In this document: positions 26,138-34,532 of the stretch, piece after piece
Layout of the letters: every line of letters starts with the position of its first letter
Position numbering within the stretch: position 1 is the stretch's first letter
NCBI RefSeq assembly: GCF_050459865.1
Contig: NZ_JBCMNM010000047.1
Location: 33,415-97,414 of the forward strand
Reading direction: 5' to 3'
Length of the DNA stretch: 64,000 nucleotides
Source: Rummeliibacillus pycnus_B
GTDB lineage: Bacteria > Bacillota > Bacilli > Bacillales_A > Planococcaceae
The notes under the pieces: generated by a model
Seen by the model: the letters and a program-made list of their open reading frames with translations, nothing else
Databases searched by the model: none
Told to the model about the DNA's origin: nothing
Made by a program: the position numbers and the translations under genes

Positions 26138-27448
26138 GTGGCTCTTTGGTCTAGTAAACGCAGTGCAAAAAAGAATGAAAATTATTTCAATATCGACCAA
26201 TATATCGGTCAAGTAACAATAGATTTATCAAAGCACCCCGAATTACAAAAACAAATTCAATTATTGCAATTGACAACAGAGGACTTAGCGATTATCAAAC
26301 AATTGCAACCGATTACAAAGGATTTAACAGTAGAAATGGTTGATAAATTTTATGGAGTAATAAGCCAATCACCTGAACTACTACAAATTATAGATGAGTA
26401 TTCCGCAATTGAACGATTGAAAGTTACTTTAACACGTCATATTAATGAGATTTTCAACTGTCAAATTAACGATGCATATGTTCAACAAAGAGTAAGAATC
26501 GCACATGTTCATGTGCACATTGGACTAAAATCCAAATGGTATATCAATTCTTTCCAATCTTTAACAACAACATTCTCTAATTTTATACAAGAGCTTGGAT
26601 TATCTGGATGTGAAACTGCTTTAGCTATAAATGCTTTTTCGAAACTAATTAACTTAGAACAACAAATTGTCATTGAAGCCTATGAAAACAAACAAGAAGA
26701 CCAACGTACACAAAATGAGCATTTTAAACATAAAGTTGTAATATCTGTTCAAAGTACAGCAGAGGAATTAAGTGCAATTAGCCAAGAAACAACAGCATCT
26801 ATTCAGTCACTAGCAAGCCAAGCAGATGAAATTGCTCAGTCAACACAACAAGGCCTTTCATTTGTCACTGCTACGCAAGAAAAATCGGAAGGCGGAAAAC
26901 AATTACTTGATACGCAAACAAAGCTAATGAGTGAAATGTCAAAAAGTGTAACATTACTTGATGAAACGATGAACCAATTACGTGTATCTTCTCATAAGAT
27001 AAATGAAATCGTACATCTTGTAACTGACATTGCAGATCAAACAAATTTATTGGCTTTGAATGCTTCCATCGAAGCAGCTCGAGCTGGCGAACACGGCAAA
27101 GGTTTCGCAGTTGTTGCTGATGAAGTACGCAAACTTGCAGAAGAAACAAAAAGTGCAGTACAAAATGTATCACAGCTTATCCAAGATACAGAAAACAACA
27201 TAGAGAATATGTCTGGTTCCGTTAAAAGTGTGGATACGCAAATTACAAAAGGCGTTAGCATGCAAGATGAGCTATCTAACTCATTCCATAAAATTGCAGA
27301 AGCAGTTGCTAGTATTAAAGAAACTAACGAAGACACAATGGAAGATATCACAACTATTTCTCAACTATTAAATGATTTAAGTGAAGGTGCTACACAAGTT
27401 TCTGCGTCTGCTGATCAATTAACCAATATTGCTAGTGATTTAGAATAA
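26138..27448 (+). CDS. hemAT: Globin-coupled oxygen sensor chemoreceptor HemAT
   Basis: A 436-residue soluble aerotaxis transducer without membrane segments. The N-terminal globin domain (residues about 20-175) contains RIAHVHVHIGL, placing the proximal heme histidine at position 123, the same number as in B. subtilis HemAT. The C-terminal domain is a chemoreceptor signalling domain with the hairpin tip NLLALNASIEAARAGEHGKG (about 302-321) that contacts CheA/CheW. GTG start with GGAG upstream. Chemotaxis genes are not nearby. A strong terminator follows. Confidence 0.94.
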   Translation: MALWSSKRSAKKNENYFNIDQYIGQVTIDLSKHPELQKQIQLLQLTTEDLAIIKQLQPITKDLTVEMVDKFYGVISQSPELLQIIDEYSAIERLKVTLTRHINEIFNCQINDAYVQQRVRIAHVHVHIGLKSKWYINSFQSLTTTFSNFIQELGLSGCETALAINAFSKLINLEQQIVIEAYENKQEDQRTQNEHFKHKVVISVQSTAEELSAISQETTASIQSLASQADEIAQSTQQGLSFVTATQEKSEGGKQLLDTQTKLMSEMSKSVTLLDETMNQLRVSSHKINEIVHLVTDIADQTNLLALNASIEAARAGEHGKGFAVVADEVRKLAEETKSAVQNVSQLIQDTENNIENMSGSVKSVDTQITKGVSMQDELSNSFHKIAEAVASIKETNEDTMEDITTISQLLNDLSEGATQVSASADQLTNIASDLE

Positions 27449-27503
27449 ATCAAAAAGTAATATTCCAATCCCAATAATCTCAATTCCATTTTTGAATAAA
27501 TGA

Positions 27504-27551
27504 AGTGACTGATTAAGATGTTGTACACCAACCTCAATCAGTCACTTTTTT
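27504..27551 (+). terminator. Terminator between hemAT and the coiled-coil gene
   Basis: An 11-bp perfect stem (AGTGACTGATT / AATCAGTCACT) with a 21-base loop and six T residues on the plus strand. A weaker A/T-rich flank lets it serve the convergent gene too. Confidence 0.85.
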
Positions 27552-28497
27552 AACCTAAAACTTTTGATAACTGATCCGATATTTCTTCTTCCTTGTGTTC
27601 GACTTCACTTTGCCTTTTTGCTAATAAACTCAAAATCCCCTCAACCTTGCTTATCATTTCTTCAACATGTTCTTGCGAAGATTGAATTCTAGAATGGATT
27701 GCTAATGCAGAGAAAATATCTTCAAAAAAGTAATCTGCAAATTTAGTGAAGCCTTCTCTTTCTACTATTAGCGGTTCTAAATTAATATCATTTACATCTA
27801 CTAACTCTGTATGGAATCGTAGTAATGCTCTTTGTGCCTTATGAATAGCATCTTCTGCTTCATCTATCTCACTATGCTTCAATGCTGTTGCAATAAATCC
27901 CCCTCCAAATATCGTATCCCATGATGAATAGTTTTCTGCACTATCTAATTTTCTCAATGTAAACTTCAAGGCTCTTTTTGCCTCATCACCTGCTGATAAC
28001 GCTTCGGCTATTTCCCTTTTCAAAATATGTAACTCATCTTGGTTTTGATATAAAGATTTTATTTCGGTACTTTCCGGTAAATTATTATCGAAAATCCACA
28101 TCTTTTTCTGAGTAATTATAAGTTCCAATCGCTCATCTAGATTTTCCCATTTTGGATTTGCCGCCTCATCTTTAGTTTCCTCTAAATCCCGTTCTAATGT
28201 GGTAATCATCTTTTCAGACTCTCGCCACTTTGCCTCTGCAGCAGCCATTTCAGCAATTTCCTTTTGGCGAATCTCATCTTGCTTACCTGTTAATTTGCGA
28301 AAGATATTAAAAAAAGAAAAACGATCTAAAGCTTCAACATCTTTTGTTTCTTTACGAAGTTGTCGTTCAAGACGATCCTTTCTAAGCTGTTCATCAATCA
28401 ATTGTACCTCAATAGCCTTTTGTCTTCTTAGCACGCGATCTCTTTTATGCTTTTCATATTTTAAACAAGATATTTCATTATCAAGTTCCTCAATCAC
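27550..28497 (-). CDS. Unrecognised coiled-coil protein
   Basis: A 315-residue soluble protein, highly charged. Long stretches of heptad-like helix (residues about 1-60, 75-115, 145-180, 205-235 and 275-310) predict an extended coiled coil. A short Phe-rich hinge FFNIFRKLTGK lies near residue 62, and the glycine-rich stretch WDTIFGGGFIATALKHSEI near residue 193 breaks the helix. No signal peptide, membrane segment or catalytic motif is seen. GTG start with AAGGAGATG ten bases upstream. It stands alone, convergent with hemAT. The GGGFIATALKH...DEAEDAIHKAQ stretch is reminiscent of conserved hypothetical proteins of Bacillales, but I cannot name a family. Confidence 0.6.
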   Translation of the reverse strand: MIEELDNEISCLKYEKHKRDRVLRRQKAIEVQLIDEQLRKDRLERQLRKETKDVEALDRFSFFNIFRKLTGKQDEIRQKEIAEMAAAEAKWRESEKMITTLERDLEETKDEAANPKWENLDERLELIITQKKMWIFDNNLPESTEIKSLYQNQDELHILKREIAEALSAGDEAKRALKFTLRKLDSAENYSSWDTIFGGGFIATALKHSEIDEAEDAIHKAQRALLRFHTELVDVNDINLEPLIVEREGFTKFADYFFEDIFSALAIHSRIQSSQEHVEEMISKVEGILSLLAKRQSEVEHKEEEISDQLSKVLG

Positions 28498-28584
28498 GGA
28501 TTACCCATCTCCTTAGAAAAAATCTCTAATTTATTTACGGAAGTTAGATAATAATAGTTTCATATTAATAATCTTTTATGGATA

Positions 28585-28689
28585 CTATTGATATTTTTTC
28601 TCCAGTGTTTCTGCACTGAAAGCACATGATTCCTTTTCCTTTTTAATTTCAACAATCAAAATAAACAGCCCAATAATTAAAAACGCCAA
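28585..28689 (-). CDS. Doubtful 34-residue hydrophobic peptide
   Basis: A TTG-started frame encodes LAFLIIGLFILIVEIKKEKE and ends AETLEKKYQ, with membrane-like N terminus and charged tail. AAGGAG abuts the TTG with no spacing and lies inside the hairpin described as a terminator. It may be chance or a small protein with a hidden ribosome site. Confidence 0.22.
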   Translation of the reverse strand: MAFLIIGLFILIVEIKKEKESCAFSAETLEKKYQ

Positions 28690-28714
28690 CTCCTTATAAA
28701 AAGAGCTGGCGTTT
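28676..28714 (-). terminator. Terminator downstream of the acyl-CoA thioesterase gene
   Basis: AAACGCCA...CTC pairs with GAG...TGGCGTTT (one mismatch) and is followed on the minus strand by TTTTTAATT. It is 120 bp past the stop codon. Confidence 0.6.
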
Positions 28715-28834
28715 AGTTTTGTATAAGAAATTGTCAAAACCTAAGGCAAATTAAGAATTACTTGCGGTTACTCATCATAGTAAAAGGATTATGCCTCGAG
28801 TATATACCACAAAAAAGAATTCTATGAACTGAGA

Positions 28835-29329
28835 TTACTCCAAATTAAAGAATTTATGAGGCATATCGCGTTTTTCTTTACGAAATTGTCGACGTTGCGG
28901 ACCAGATTCGAATAATCTTTTTTCTTCTTTTGTTTCAGGAAAAACAGGCGCTACTTCCTGAGGTTTTCCATTTTCATCTACAGCTACCATCGTTACGAAT
29001 GATTCAGTCGTTAATTTCTTTTCTCCCGTATGAATATCTCGCGATTGTACCACGATATAAAGTTCCATAGATGTTCTTCCTGTAGAACTTACGACTGCTT
29101 CAAGTTCTAAAACTTCCCCTGAATGTACAGGAGAATAAAAATCAACAGAATCGAATGAAGCTGTAACAGTTTGCACTTTGGCATGTTTCATCGACGTAAT
29201 AGCAGCAATTTCGTCAATATAAGCTAAAACTTTACCACCAAATATTGTATTCATATGATTTGTATCCGGTGGTAATACTAATCTTGTTTGAATGGTTTTA
29301 GATTGGCTCATCGGAATTGGTTCAAGCAT
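28835..29329 (-). CDS. Hotdog-fold acyl-CoA thioesterase (YkhA/YciA-like)
   Basis: A 164-residue single-hotdog protein of the acyl-CoA hydrolase family. The conserved TNHMNTIFGGKVLAYIDEIAAI segment (about residues 23-44) includes the helix with the catalytic Asp, and VDFYSPVHSGEVLELEAVV continues the fold. It hydrolyses acyl-CoA thioesters; chain length preference cannot be told. ATG with AGGGAG. The C-terminal 30 residues are charged (KEKRDMPHKFFNLE). Confidence 0.85.
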   Translation of the reverse strand: MLEPIPMSQSKTIQTRLVLPPDTNHMNTIFGGKVLAYIDEIAAITSMKHAKVQTVTASFDSVDFYSPVHSGEVLELEAVVSSTGRTSMELYIVVQSRDIHTGEKKLTTESFVTMVAVDENGKPQEVAPVFPETKEEKRLFESGPQRRQFRKEKRDMPHKFFNLE

Positions 29330-29449
29330 ATTAACACTCCCTATAAAATATCTCTGTATCTATGCTAACCTTAAATCTGTATCAATTCAACAATTTTAAA
29401 CTATTATACACAATATAAAATTGTTATATGTTAATATACAATAATTATA

Positions 29450-30877
29450 CTACAGTTTTGTTTTGATTGTGATAAATTTCATTTCTGTCATTTCATTTAC
29501 TGCATATTTAATACCTTCTCGACCATAACCACTATTTTTAACGCCACCATATGGCATATTGTCAATTCGGAATGTTGGTACATCATTAATAATAACAGCC
29601 CCAGCTTCAAGTTCATCTGCCGCTCTCATAGCATCTTCTAAATTATTGGTAAAGATACCAGCATTCAATCCTAAGTCGGAATTGTTCAATAAAGCAATAG
29701 CTTTGTCGAATGTTTCATATGAAACAATCGACACAATAGGTGCAAATGTTTCCTGACAGACGATTTTCATATCGGATTTGACATTCGTCATGACGGTTGG
29801 TGTCAAAGTGCGTTCTGTAAAAGTACCACCCGTTGCAACTGTAGCTCCTTGCTTTCTGGCTTCGTCAATCCATCCAGTAATTCGTTTCACTTCACTTGGA
29901 TTGATCATTGCACTCACATCCGTTTTTTCATCCATCGGGTCACCAACAACTAATTTTTCCGTTGCTGCTACGAACGCTTTTGTAAATTCATCGTAGATAG
30001 ATTGATGTACAAAAATGCGTTGCAAAGAAATACATACTTGTCCAGCAAAACCGAATGCCCCTCCTACACAACGATCGACAATTTTATCAATTGGTGCACT
30101 AGGCTCTATAATTAATCCGGCGTTAGAACCAAGCTCTAAAGTAACTTTACGTAAACCTACTTTTTCTTTAATCTTCAAACCGACATTCCCACTACCGGTA
30201 AATGTCACTTTTTTAACTAGAGGATGAGTTACTAAGGAATCACTTAGCTCACTTCCACTACCTGTCACAATTTGAAGCATACCATCTGGCAATCCTGCTT
30301 CTTTGAAAACTTCTGCCATAACAATACTACTTAATGGTGTTTGTGTAGCTGGTTTTAAAACAACTGCATTCCCTACTGCAAATGCTGGACCCAATTTATG
30401 GGCCACAAGATTAAATGGAAAGTTAAATGGCGTTATTGCTGAGATAACTCCTAAAGGTACACGTTTTGTCCAGCCAATTCGATCTGATCCTCCTGGTGCA
30501 GCATCCATTGGGACTGTTTCTCCATTAACTTGCTTTGCTGCTTCTGCAGCAAACTGGTACGTGGCAATCGTACGATCAATTTCTGTCAAACCTGCAGTTA
30601 TAGGCTTTGCCGCTTCTTGTGCTAAAATTTCGGCAAACTCCCTGCGACGGCTACGCATTATTTCTACGACGCGATATAAAATTTCAGCTCTTTCATAAGC
30701 TGTGGAAGATTTAAACTTTTTATACGCTTCATATGCACTATCAATAGCTCGTTTAACATCTTCTTTAGTTGCTTTTGCTACTTTGGCAATCACTTCACCA
30801 CTATATGGCGATGTCAGTTCATAACTTTCTTTTGTATCTACCCATTCACCATTAATCCATAATTTTGTTTCTTTCAA
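29450..30877 (-). CDS. NAD(P)-dependent aldehyde dehydrogenase
   Basis: A 475-residue enzyme of the aldehyde dehydrogenase superfamily. The nucleotide-binding FTGSGNVG motif, catalytic Glu in LELGSNAG and catalytic Cys in GFAGQVCISLQR are intact. ELGSNAG in place of the common ELGGKSP, and the CISLQR context, place it with lactaldehyde/glyceraldehyde-3-phosphate-like and sugar-derived aldehyde dehydrogenases rather than betaine or acetaldehyde enzymes; the substrate is open. I chose the TTG at 30875-30877, eight bases after GGAGG; upstream TTG codons precede or overlap that site. Single-gene unit. Confidence 0.82.
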   Translation of the reverse strand: MKETKLWINGEWVDTKESYELTSPYSGEVIAKVAKATKEDVKRAIDSAYEAYKKFKSSTAYERAEILYRVVEIMRSRRREFAEILAQEAAKPITAGLTEIDRTIATYQFAAEAAKQVNGETVPMDAAPGGSDRIGWTKRVPLGVISAITPFNFPFNLVAHKLGPAFAVGNAVVLKPATQTPLSSIVMAEVFKEAGLPDGMLQIVTGSGSELSDSLVTHPLVKKVTFTGSGNVGLKIKEKVGLRKVTLELGSNAGLIIEPSAPIDKIVDRCVGGAFGFAGQVCISLQRIFVHQSIYDEFTKAFVAATEKLVVGDPMDEKTDVSAMINPSEVKRITGWIDEARKQGATVATGGTFTERTLTPTVMTNVKSDMKIVCQETFAPIVSIVSYETFDKAIALLNNSDLGLNAGIFTNNLEDAMRAADELEAGAVIINDVPTFRIDNMPYGGVKNSGYGREGIKYAVNEMTEMKFITIKTKL

Positions 30878-31030
30878 CAAAAACACCTCCAACAATGTAT
30901 GCCCTCTTTTATCAATACTATCACGATTATTAATCTAAGTACGGTTTGGTAGCTCACCAATTAGAATGATTTGAATGATTTGAATATTACATTTTTTGTT
31001 ATAATAAATAGGAATAGTGAGGTGATGATT

Positions 31031-31855
31031 ATGACAGAATTTGATGTCATACAAAGAACAAATGAATTTCAATCTATAGAGACACTCGTTCAGCAACTCC
31101 ATTTACTTGACATTCAAGAAGGTGATTCAATTATCGTCCATTCTTCACTTAGTCATATGGGTTGGATAGCTGGTGCTGAACAAGCAGTAGTTGGAGCATT
31201 AATGCAAGTTATTACCCCAAAAGGTACGATTGTGATGCCAGCACAATCTACCGCAAACTCAGAGCCTTCTTATTGGTCCTTACCACCAGTACCTGAAGCT
31301 TGGCAACAACCACTTCGAGATGCACTACCTGCATTTGATCCACATTTAACACCATTACGTGGTATGGGAAAAATCGCAGAGTGTTTTATAAGACATCCGA
31401 AAACAATTCGAAGTGCCCACCCTGCCCATTCTTTTATGGCCTGGGGTCAAAATGCTGAAGATTGGATGAAAAGCCATCCAATTGAAAGTTCCTTTGGTTT
31501 AGAATCACCACTAGGGAAAATGTATCAAACATCAGTAAAAATAGTTTTAATAGGCGTTGATTACGATTCCTGTACAGCTTTACATCTTGCAGAATATCTA
31601 GCAGATCAAAAATATTATTCAAAACAAGGTGCAGCAATGCTTGTAAATGGAAAAAGACAGTGGGTTACATACGATATGTTAGATGTAAATTCCGAGCGTT
31701 TCCCCGCTATCGGAAAAGAGTTTGAAGCACAATCTGGGAATTCTATTCATTATGGGAAATTAGGTCAAGCTCGTACTCGCACCATCCCTATGAAACCTCT
31801 AGTTGATTTTGGTGTAGAATGGCTGAACTCTCACCCTGTTCAACAGGAACAATAA
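31031..31855 (+). CDS. AAC(3)-family aminoglycoside N3'-acetyltransferase (YokD-like)
   Basis: A 274-residue member of the antibiotic N-acetyltransferase fold. The family pattern DSIIVHSSLSHMGWIAGA (about residues 33-50), GTIVMPAQSTANSEPSYW and the RSAHPAHSFMAWG segment with the active-site His are seen. Chromosomal homologues such as B. subtilis YokD acetylate CoA-linked or unknown substrates, so drug resistance should not be assumed. I chose the ATG at 31031 behind GAGGTGATGATT. Single-gene unit with shared terminator. Confidence 0.85.
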   Translation: MTEFDVIQRTNEFQSIETLVQQLHLLDIQEGDSIIVHSSLSHMGWIAGAEQAVVGALMQVITPKGTIVMPAQSTANSEPSYWSLPPVPEAWQQPLRDALPAFDPHLTPLRGMGKIAECFIRHPKTIRSAHPAHSFMAWGQNAEDWMKSHPIESSFGLESPLGKMYQTSVKIVLIGVDYDSCTALHLAEYLADQKYYSKQGAAMLVNGKRQWVTYDMLDVNSERFPAIGKEFEAQSGNSIHYGKLGQARTRTIPMKPLVDFGVEWLNSHPVQQEQ

Positions 31856-31980
31856 CTTCATGTTTCAATTAATCAAAAATTCCCGATTCTTATGCAAAAT
31901 CTCTTCTGTTTTCTTTGCTAAATATTGTGAAACCCCCAACAGATTTGAATAGAACTATTTTCTACTTTTAATAGAATGAA

Positions 31981-32014
31981 AAAAACTCCAGTCATTATTG
32001 ACTGGAGTTTTTTA
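31981..32014 (+). terminator. Bidirectional terminator between the AAC(3) gene and DUF779 gene
   Basis: A perfect 12-bp stem (AAACTCCAGTCA / TGACTGGAGTTT) with a 4-base loop, T-tract to the right and A-tract to the left. Confidence 0.88.
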
Positions 32015-32015
32015 G

Positions 32016-32378
32016 TTAAAGAAGCTTTTTTACTTCTTCGTATTCTTCAGCTGTGAATACTCGAGAATTTGTAATGAAATGTTTTTCTTCCACACTATCC
32101 AACGAGAAGGTGGCACCTCTACCAGCAAGCGCATCTATGATTAATTGGGTGTGTTTCCAATAATCGTATTGACTTCTATGCATATAGAAAGGAACATCAC
32201 CTATAGTCCCGAGATAAACATCTGCAGACCCTAGTATAAAGTCACCCTCACGATAGCACATAGGTGCAGAGCCATCACAGCATCCACCCGATTGATAAAA
32301 CATGATAGGTCCATGAATGCTTTTAATATGGTCGATTAAAACAAGTGCCTCATCAGTCGCAACTACACGTTCTACCAT
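32016..32378 (-). CDS. DUF779 protein associated with aldehyde dehydrogenase
   Basis: A 120-residue protein of the DUF779 family. The signature GPIMFYQSGGCCDGSAPMC, with paired cysteines, and VYLGTIGDVPFYM are seen. The family is nearly always encoded next to acetaldehyde-type aldehyde dehydrogenases, as here (20 bp away), and may assist the enzyme or its metal/thiol chemistry; the role is unproven. I chose the ATG at 32376-32378; an ATG two codons earlier is too close to GGGAGG. Confidence 0.85.
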   Translation of the reverse strand: MVERVVATDEALVLIDHIKSIHGPIMFYQSGGCCDGSAPMCYREGDFILGSADVYLGTIGDVPFYMHRSQYDYWKHTQLIIDALAGRGATFSLDSVEEKHFITNSRVFTAEEYEEVKKLL

Positions 32379-32398
32379 GTTCATACCTCCCTTTCGAC

Positions 32399-33916
32399 TT
32401 AGAAGAAGCCTTGTGGTTTACGGTTATAACTAACCAACAAGTTTTTCGTTTGTTGATAGTGTTCAAGCATCATAGCGTGATTTTCACGACCAATACCAGA
32501 TTGTTTGTAACCACCGAACGCAGCACCTGCTGGATATTGGTGGTAAGTATTTGTCCAAACACGACCTGCTTGGATTGCACGACCTGCACGATAAGCGACA
32601 TCACCTGAACGAGACCATACACCAGCACCTAAGCCATATACAGTATCATTTGCAATTTCGATCGCTTCATCAAAGTCTTTGAATGTAGTAACGCCAATAA
32701 CCGGTCCAAAGATTTCTTCTTGGAAGATACGCATTTTGTTATGTCCTTTGAACAATGTAGGCTTGATGTAGTAACCACCTTCAAGACCTTCAATATTGTT
32801 TTCTTCACCACCGATTAAGCATTCAGCGCCTTCTTCTTTGCCTAATTTTAGATAAGAAATGATCTTTTGGTGTTGTTCGTTAGAAGCTTGAGCACCCATC
32901 ATGACTTCAGTATCTAGTGGATTACCAATTTGAATTGCTTCAACACGTTGTAATGCACGTTCGATGAATTGATCATAAATAGATTCTTGGATTAATACAC
33001 GAGAAGGACATGTACAAACTTCACCAGAGTTTAATGCAAACATAACTAAGCCTTCAATTGCTTTATCCAAAAATTCATCATCCTGATCTAGAACATCTTC
33101 AAAGAATATATTTGGTGATTTACCACCAAGTTCAAGTGTTACAGGAATGATATTTTCAGTTGCATATTGCATGATTTGACGACCAACAGCAGTTGAACCT
33201 GTAAATGCAATTTTAGCAATACGTGGGTTCGTAGCAAGTGGTTTACCTACTTCGATCCCAAAACCATTTACGACATTTACAACACCTGCTGGAAGTAAAT
33301 CTTGGATTAACTCGATAACAACCATGATAGATGCTGGTGTTTGTTCTGCTGGTTTCAACACAACACAGTTCCCTGCTGCTAATGCAGGAGCAAGCTTCCA
33401 AACTGCCATTAAGATTGGGAAGTTCCAAGGAATGATTTGTCCAACAACTCCTAGTGGCTCTTGGAAGTGATAAGCAACTGTATCATTGTCTATTTGAGAT
33501 GTACGTCCTTCCTGAGCACGAATTGCACCAGCAAAATAACGGAAGTGGTCAATTGCTAATGGAATATCTGCATTTAATGTTTCACGTACTGCTTTACCAT
33601 TATCCCATGATTCTGCAACAGCAATCATTTCAAGATTTTCTTCTAGACGGTCTGCAATTTTATTTAGGATAATAGCACGTTCTGCAGGAGAAGTTTTACC
33701 CCAAGAATCTTTTGCTGCATGTGCTGCATCTAGCGCCATTTCAATATCTTCAGCAGTTGAACGAGCCGCCATTGTGAAAACTTCACCATTCACTGGTGAT
33801 TTATTTTCAAAATATTGCCCTTTTACTGGTTGTACCCATTCGCCACCGATAAAATTATCGTATTTTTCTTTGAAGTTTACGACTGCACCTTCAGTATTAG
33901 GATTTGCATAAATCAT
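32399..33916 (-). CDS. Aldehyde dehydrogenase, acetaldehyde type (AldA/AcoD/ExaC-like)
   Basis: A 505-residue aldehyde dehydrogenase. IIPWNFPILMAVWKLAPALAAGN, FTGSTAVG, catalytic Glu in LELGGKSPNIFF and catalytic Cys in NSGEVCTCPSR are intact. The double-cysteine EVCTCPSR pattern and coupling to a DUF779 gene are typical of acetaldehyde dehydrogenases such as AcoD and ExaC. It probably oxidises acetaldehyde to acetate. AGGAGAG precedes the ATG. No sigma-54 type -24/-12 element was found upstream. Confidence 0.9.
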   Translation of the reverse strand: MIYANPNTEGAVVNFKEKYDNFIGGEWVQPVKGQYFENKSPVNGEVFTMAARSTAEDIEMALDAAHAAKDSWGKTSPAERAIILNKIADRLEENLEMIAVAESWDNGKAVRETLNADIPLAIDHFRYFAGAIRAQEGRTSQIDNDTVAYHFQEPLGVVGQIIPWNFPILMAVWKLAPALAAGNCVVLKPAEQTPASIMVVIELIQDLLPAGVVNVVNGFGIEVGKPLATNPRIAKIAFTGSTAVGRQIMQYATENIIPVTLELGGKSPNIFFEDVLDQDDEFLDKAIEGLVMFALNSGEVCTCPSRVLIQESIYDQFIERALQRVEAIQIGNPLDTEVMMGAQASNEQHQKIISYLKLGKEEGAECLIGGEENNIEGLEGGYYIKPTLFKGHNKMRIFQEEIFGPVIGVTTFKDFDEAIEIANDTVYGLGAGVWSRSGDVAYRAGRAIQAGRVWTNTYHQYPAGAAFGGYKQSGIGRENHAMMLEHYQQTKNLLVSYNRKPQGFF

Positions 33917-34185
33917 AGTAGAATCTCTCCTTAAAATTTATTGAAAACTCATTCCCTCGAACTCACTTACATTTACAATTAATCAATTATCCGAGAGTGC
34001 TTCCAATTATTATAATGTTCTATGTATCTATAATATTCAAATATTTTGCATTAAATTTTAAAAGTTTTCTAGATTTTATATATATATTCTTTCTTATAAA
34101 GTAAACTTTGACTTAATAGCACTACGTTTAGGGTACTGATTAGTGTTTAAATGCAAATATTAATCGTATTAATCTGCTTTCTGCA
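33917..34185. other. AT-rich region upstream of the aldehyde dehydrogenase gene
   Basis: A minus-strand TATAAT lies near 34010, but I cannot find a good -35. No gene or RNA is seen. It ends at the inverted-repeat element. Confidence 0.4.
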
Positions 34186-34414
34186 TGATGTGGAATTAGC
34201 TTCGCTTTCCGCGGGCGAGCGTTGAGCCTCCTCGGAAGCCCGTACCGTGCTTCAATGCGGGGTCTCACCTGTCTCGCTTTCCCGCAGGTAAAGATTACTC
34301 CTGCGGTTACTCGTCGCATAAAAACCCTTTGCTCCTGCATCGCTTCGCTAGCTTCGTCGCAGAAAATTCTTCTTGTTCCTGTAGAACAAAAAGAATTTTC
34401 GCTAATTCCACATC
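34186..34414. repeat. Dispersed 229-bp element with 15-bp terminal inverted repeats (copy 1)
   Basis: The ends are perfect inverted repeats: TGATGTGGAATTAGC at 34186-34200 and GCTAATTCCACATCA at 34400-34414. The inside is clearly richer in G and C than its surroundings. It contains further internal pairing, such as AGAATTTTC near 34391 with GAAAATTCT near 34362, so the RNA or single-stranded DNA should fold strongly. A second copy starts at 63952 and matches 48 of 49 bases up to the window end. No transposase is encoded. Short open frames across it look like chance. I see no clear target duplication. It resembles a MITE or the REP-like elements of Bacillales. Confidence 0.85.
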
Positions 34415-34532
34415 AACAAAGACAGCTATACAAGATTTTTATGATTCAAGTACATAAAAAACTGTCAAACAATTATTTTTTCTGACTCGTTTGACAGTAA
34501 CTATTTCAAGTCTATTCACTTTAAATTACCTC

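Larger units (their letters stand above)
28498..28834. other. Intergenic stretch with a terminator and a doubtful small reading frame
   Basis: It contains the upstream region of the coiled-coil gene, a terminator-like hairpin at 28676-28714 and a 34-codon open frame at 28585-28689 that overlaps it. Nothing else stands out. Confidence 0.4.

Noticed and set aside
31863..31945. A minus-strand open frame of about 25 codons with protein-like sequence (GVSQYLAKKTEEILHKN) between the AAC(3) gene and its terminator.
   Set aside because: It has a stop just upstream, no ribosome site and no good start. It may be a gene remnant, but the evidence is too thin.
33917..34040. A possible sigma-54 promoter for the acetaldehyde dehydrogenase gene, as known for some aco and exa genes.
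   Set aside because: No TGGCAC-N5-TTGC element is present; the nearest match lacks both GG and GC anchors in the correct spacing.
34140..34485. Two open frames (66 and 87 codons) on opposite strands across the repeat element.
   Set aside because: They lie in a GC-rich inverted-repeat element, have no ribosome sites, and the translations are rich in Arg, Ser and Cys without any family pattern.
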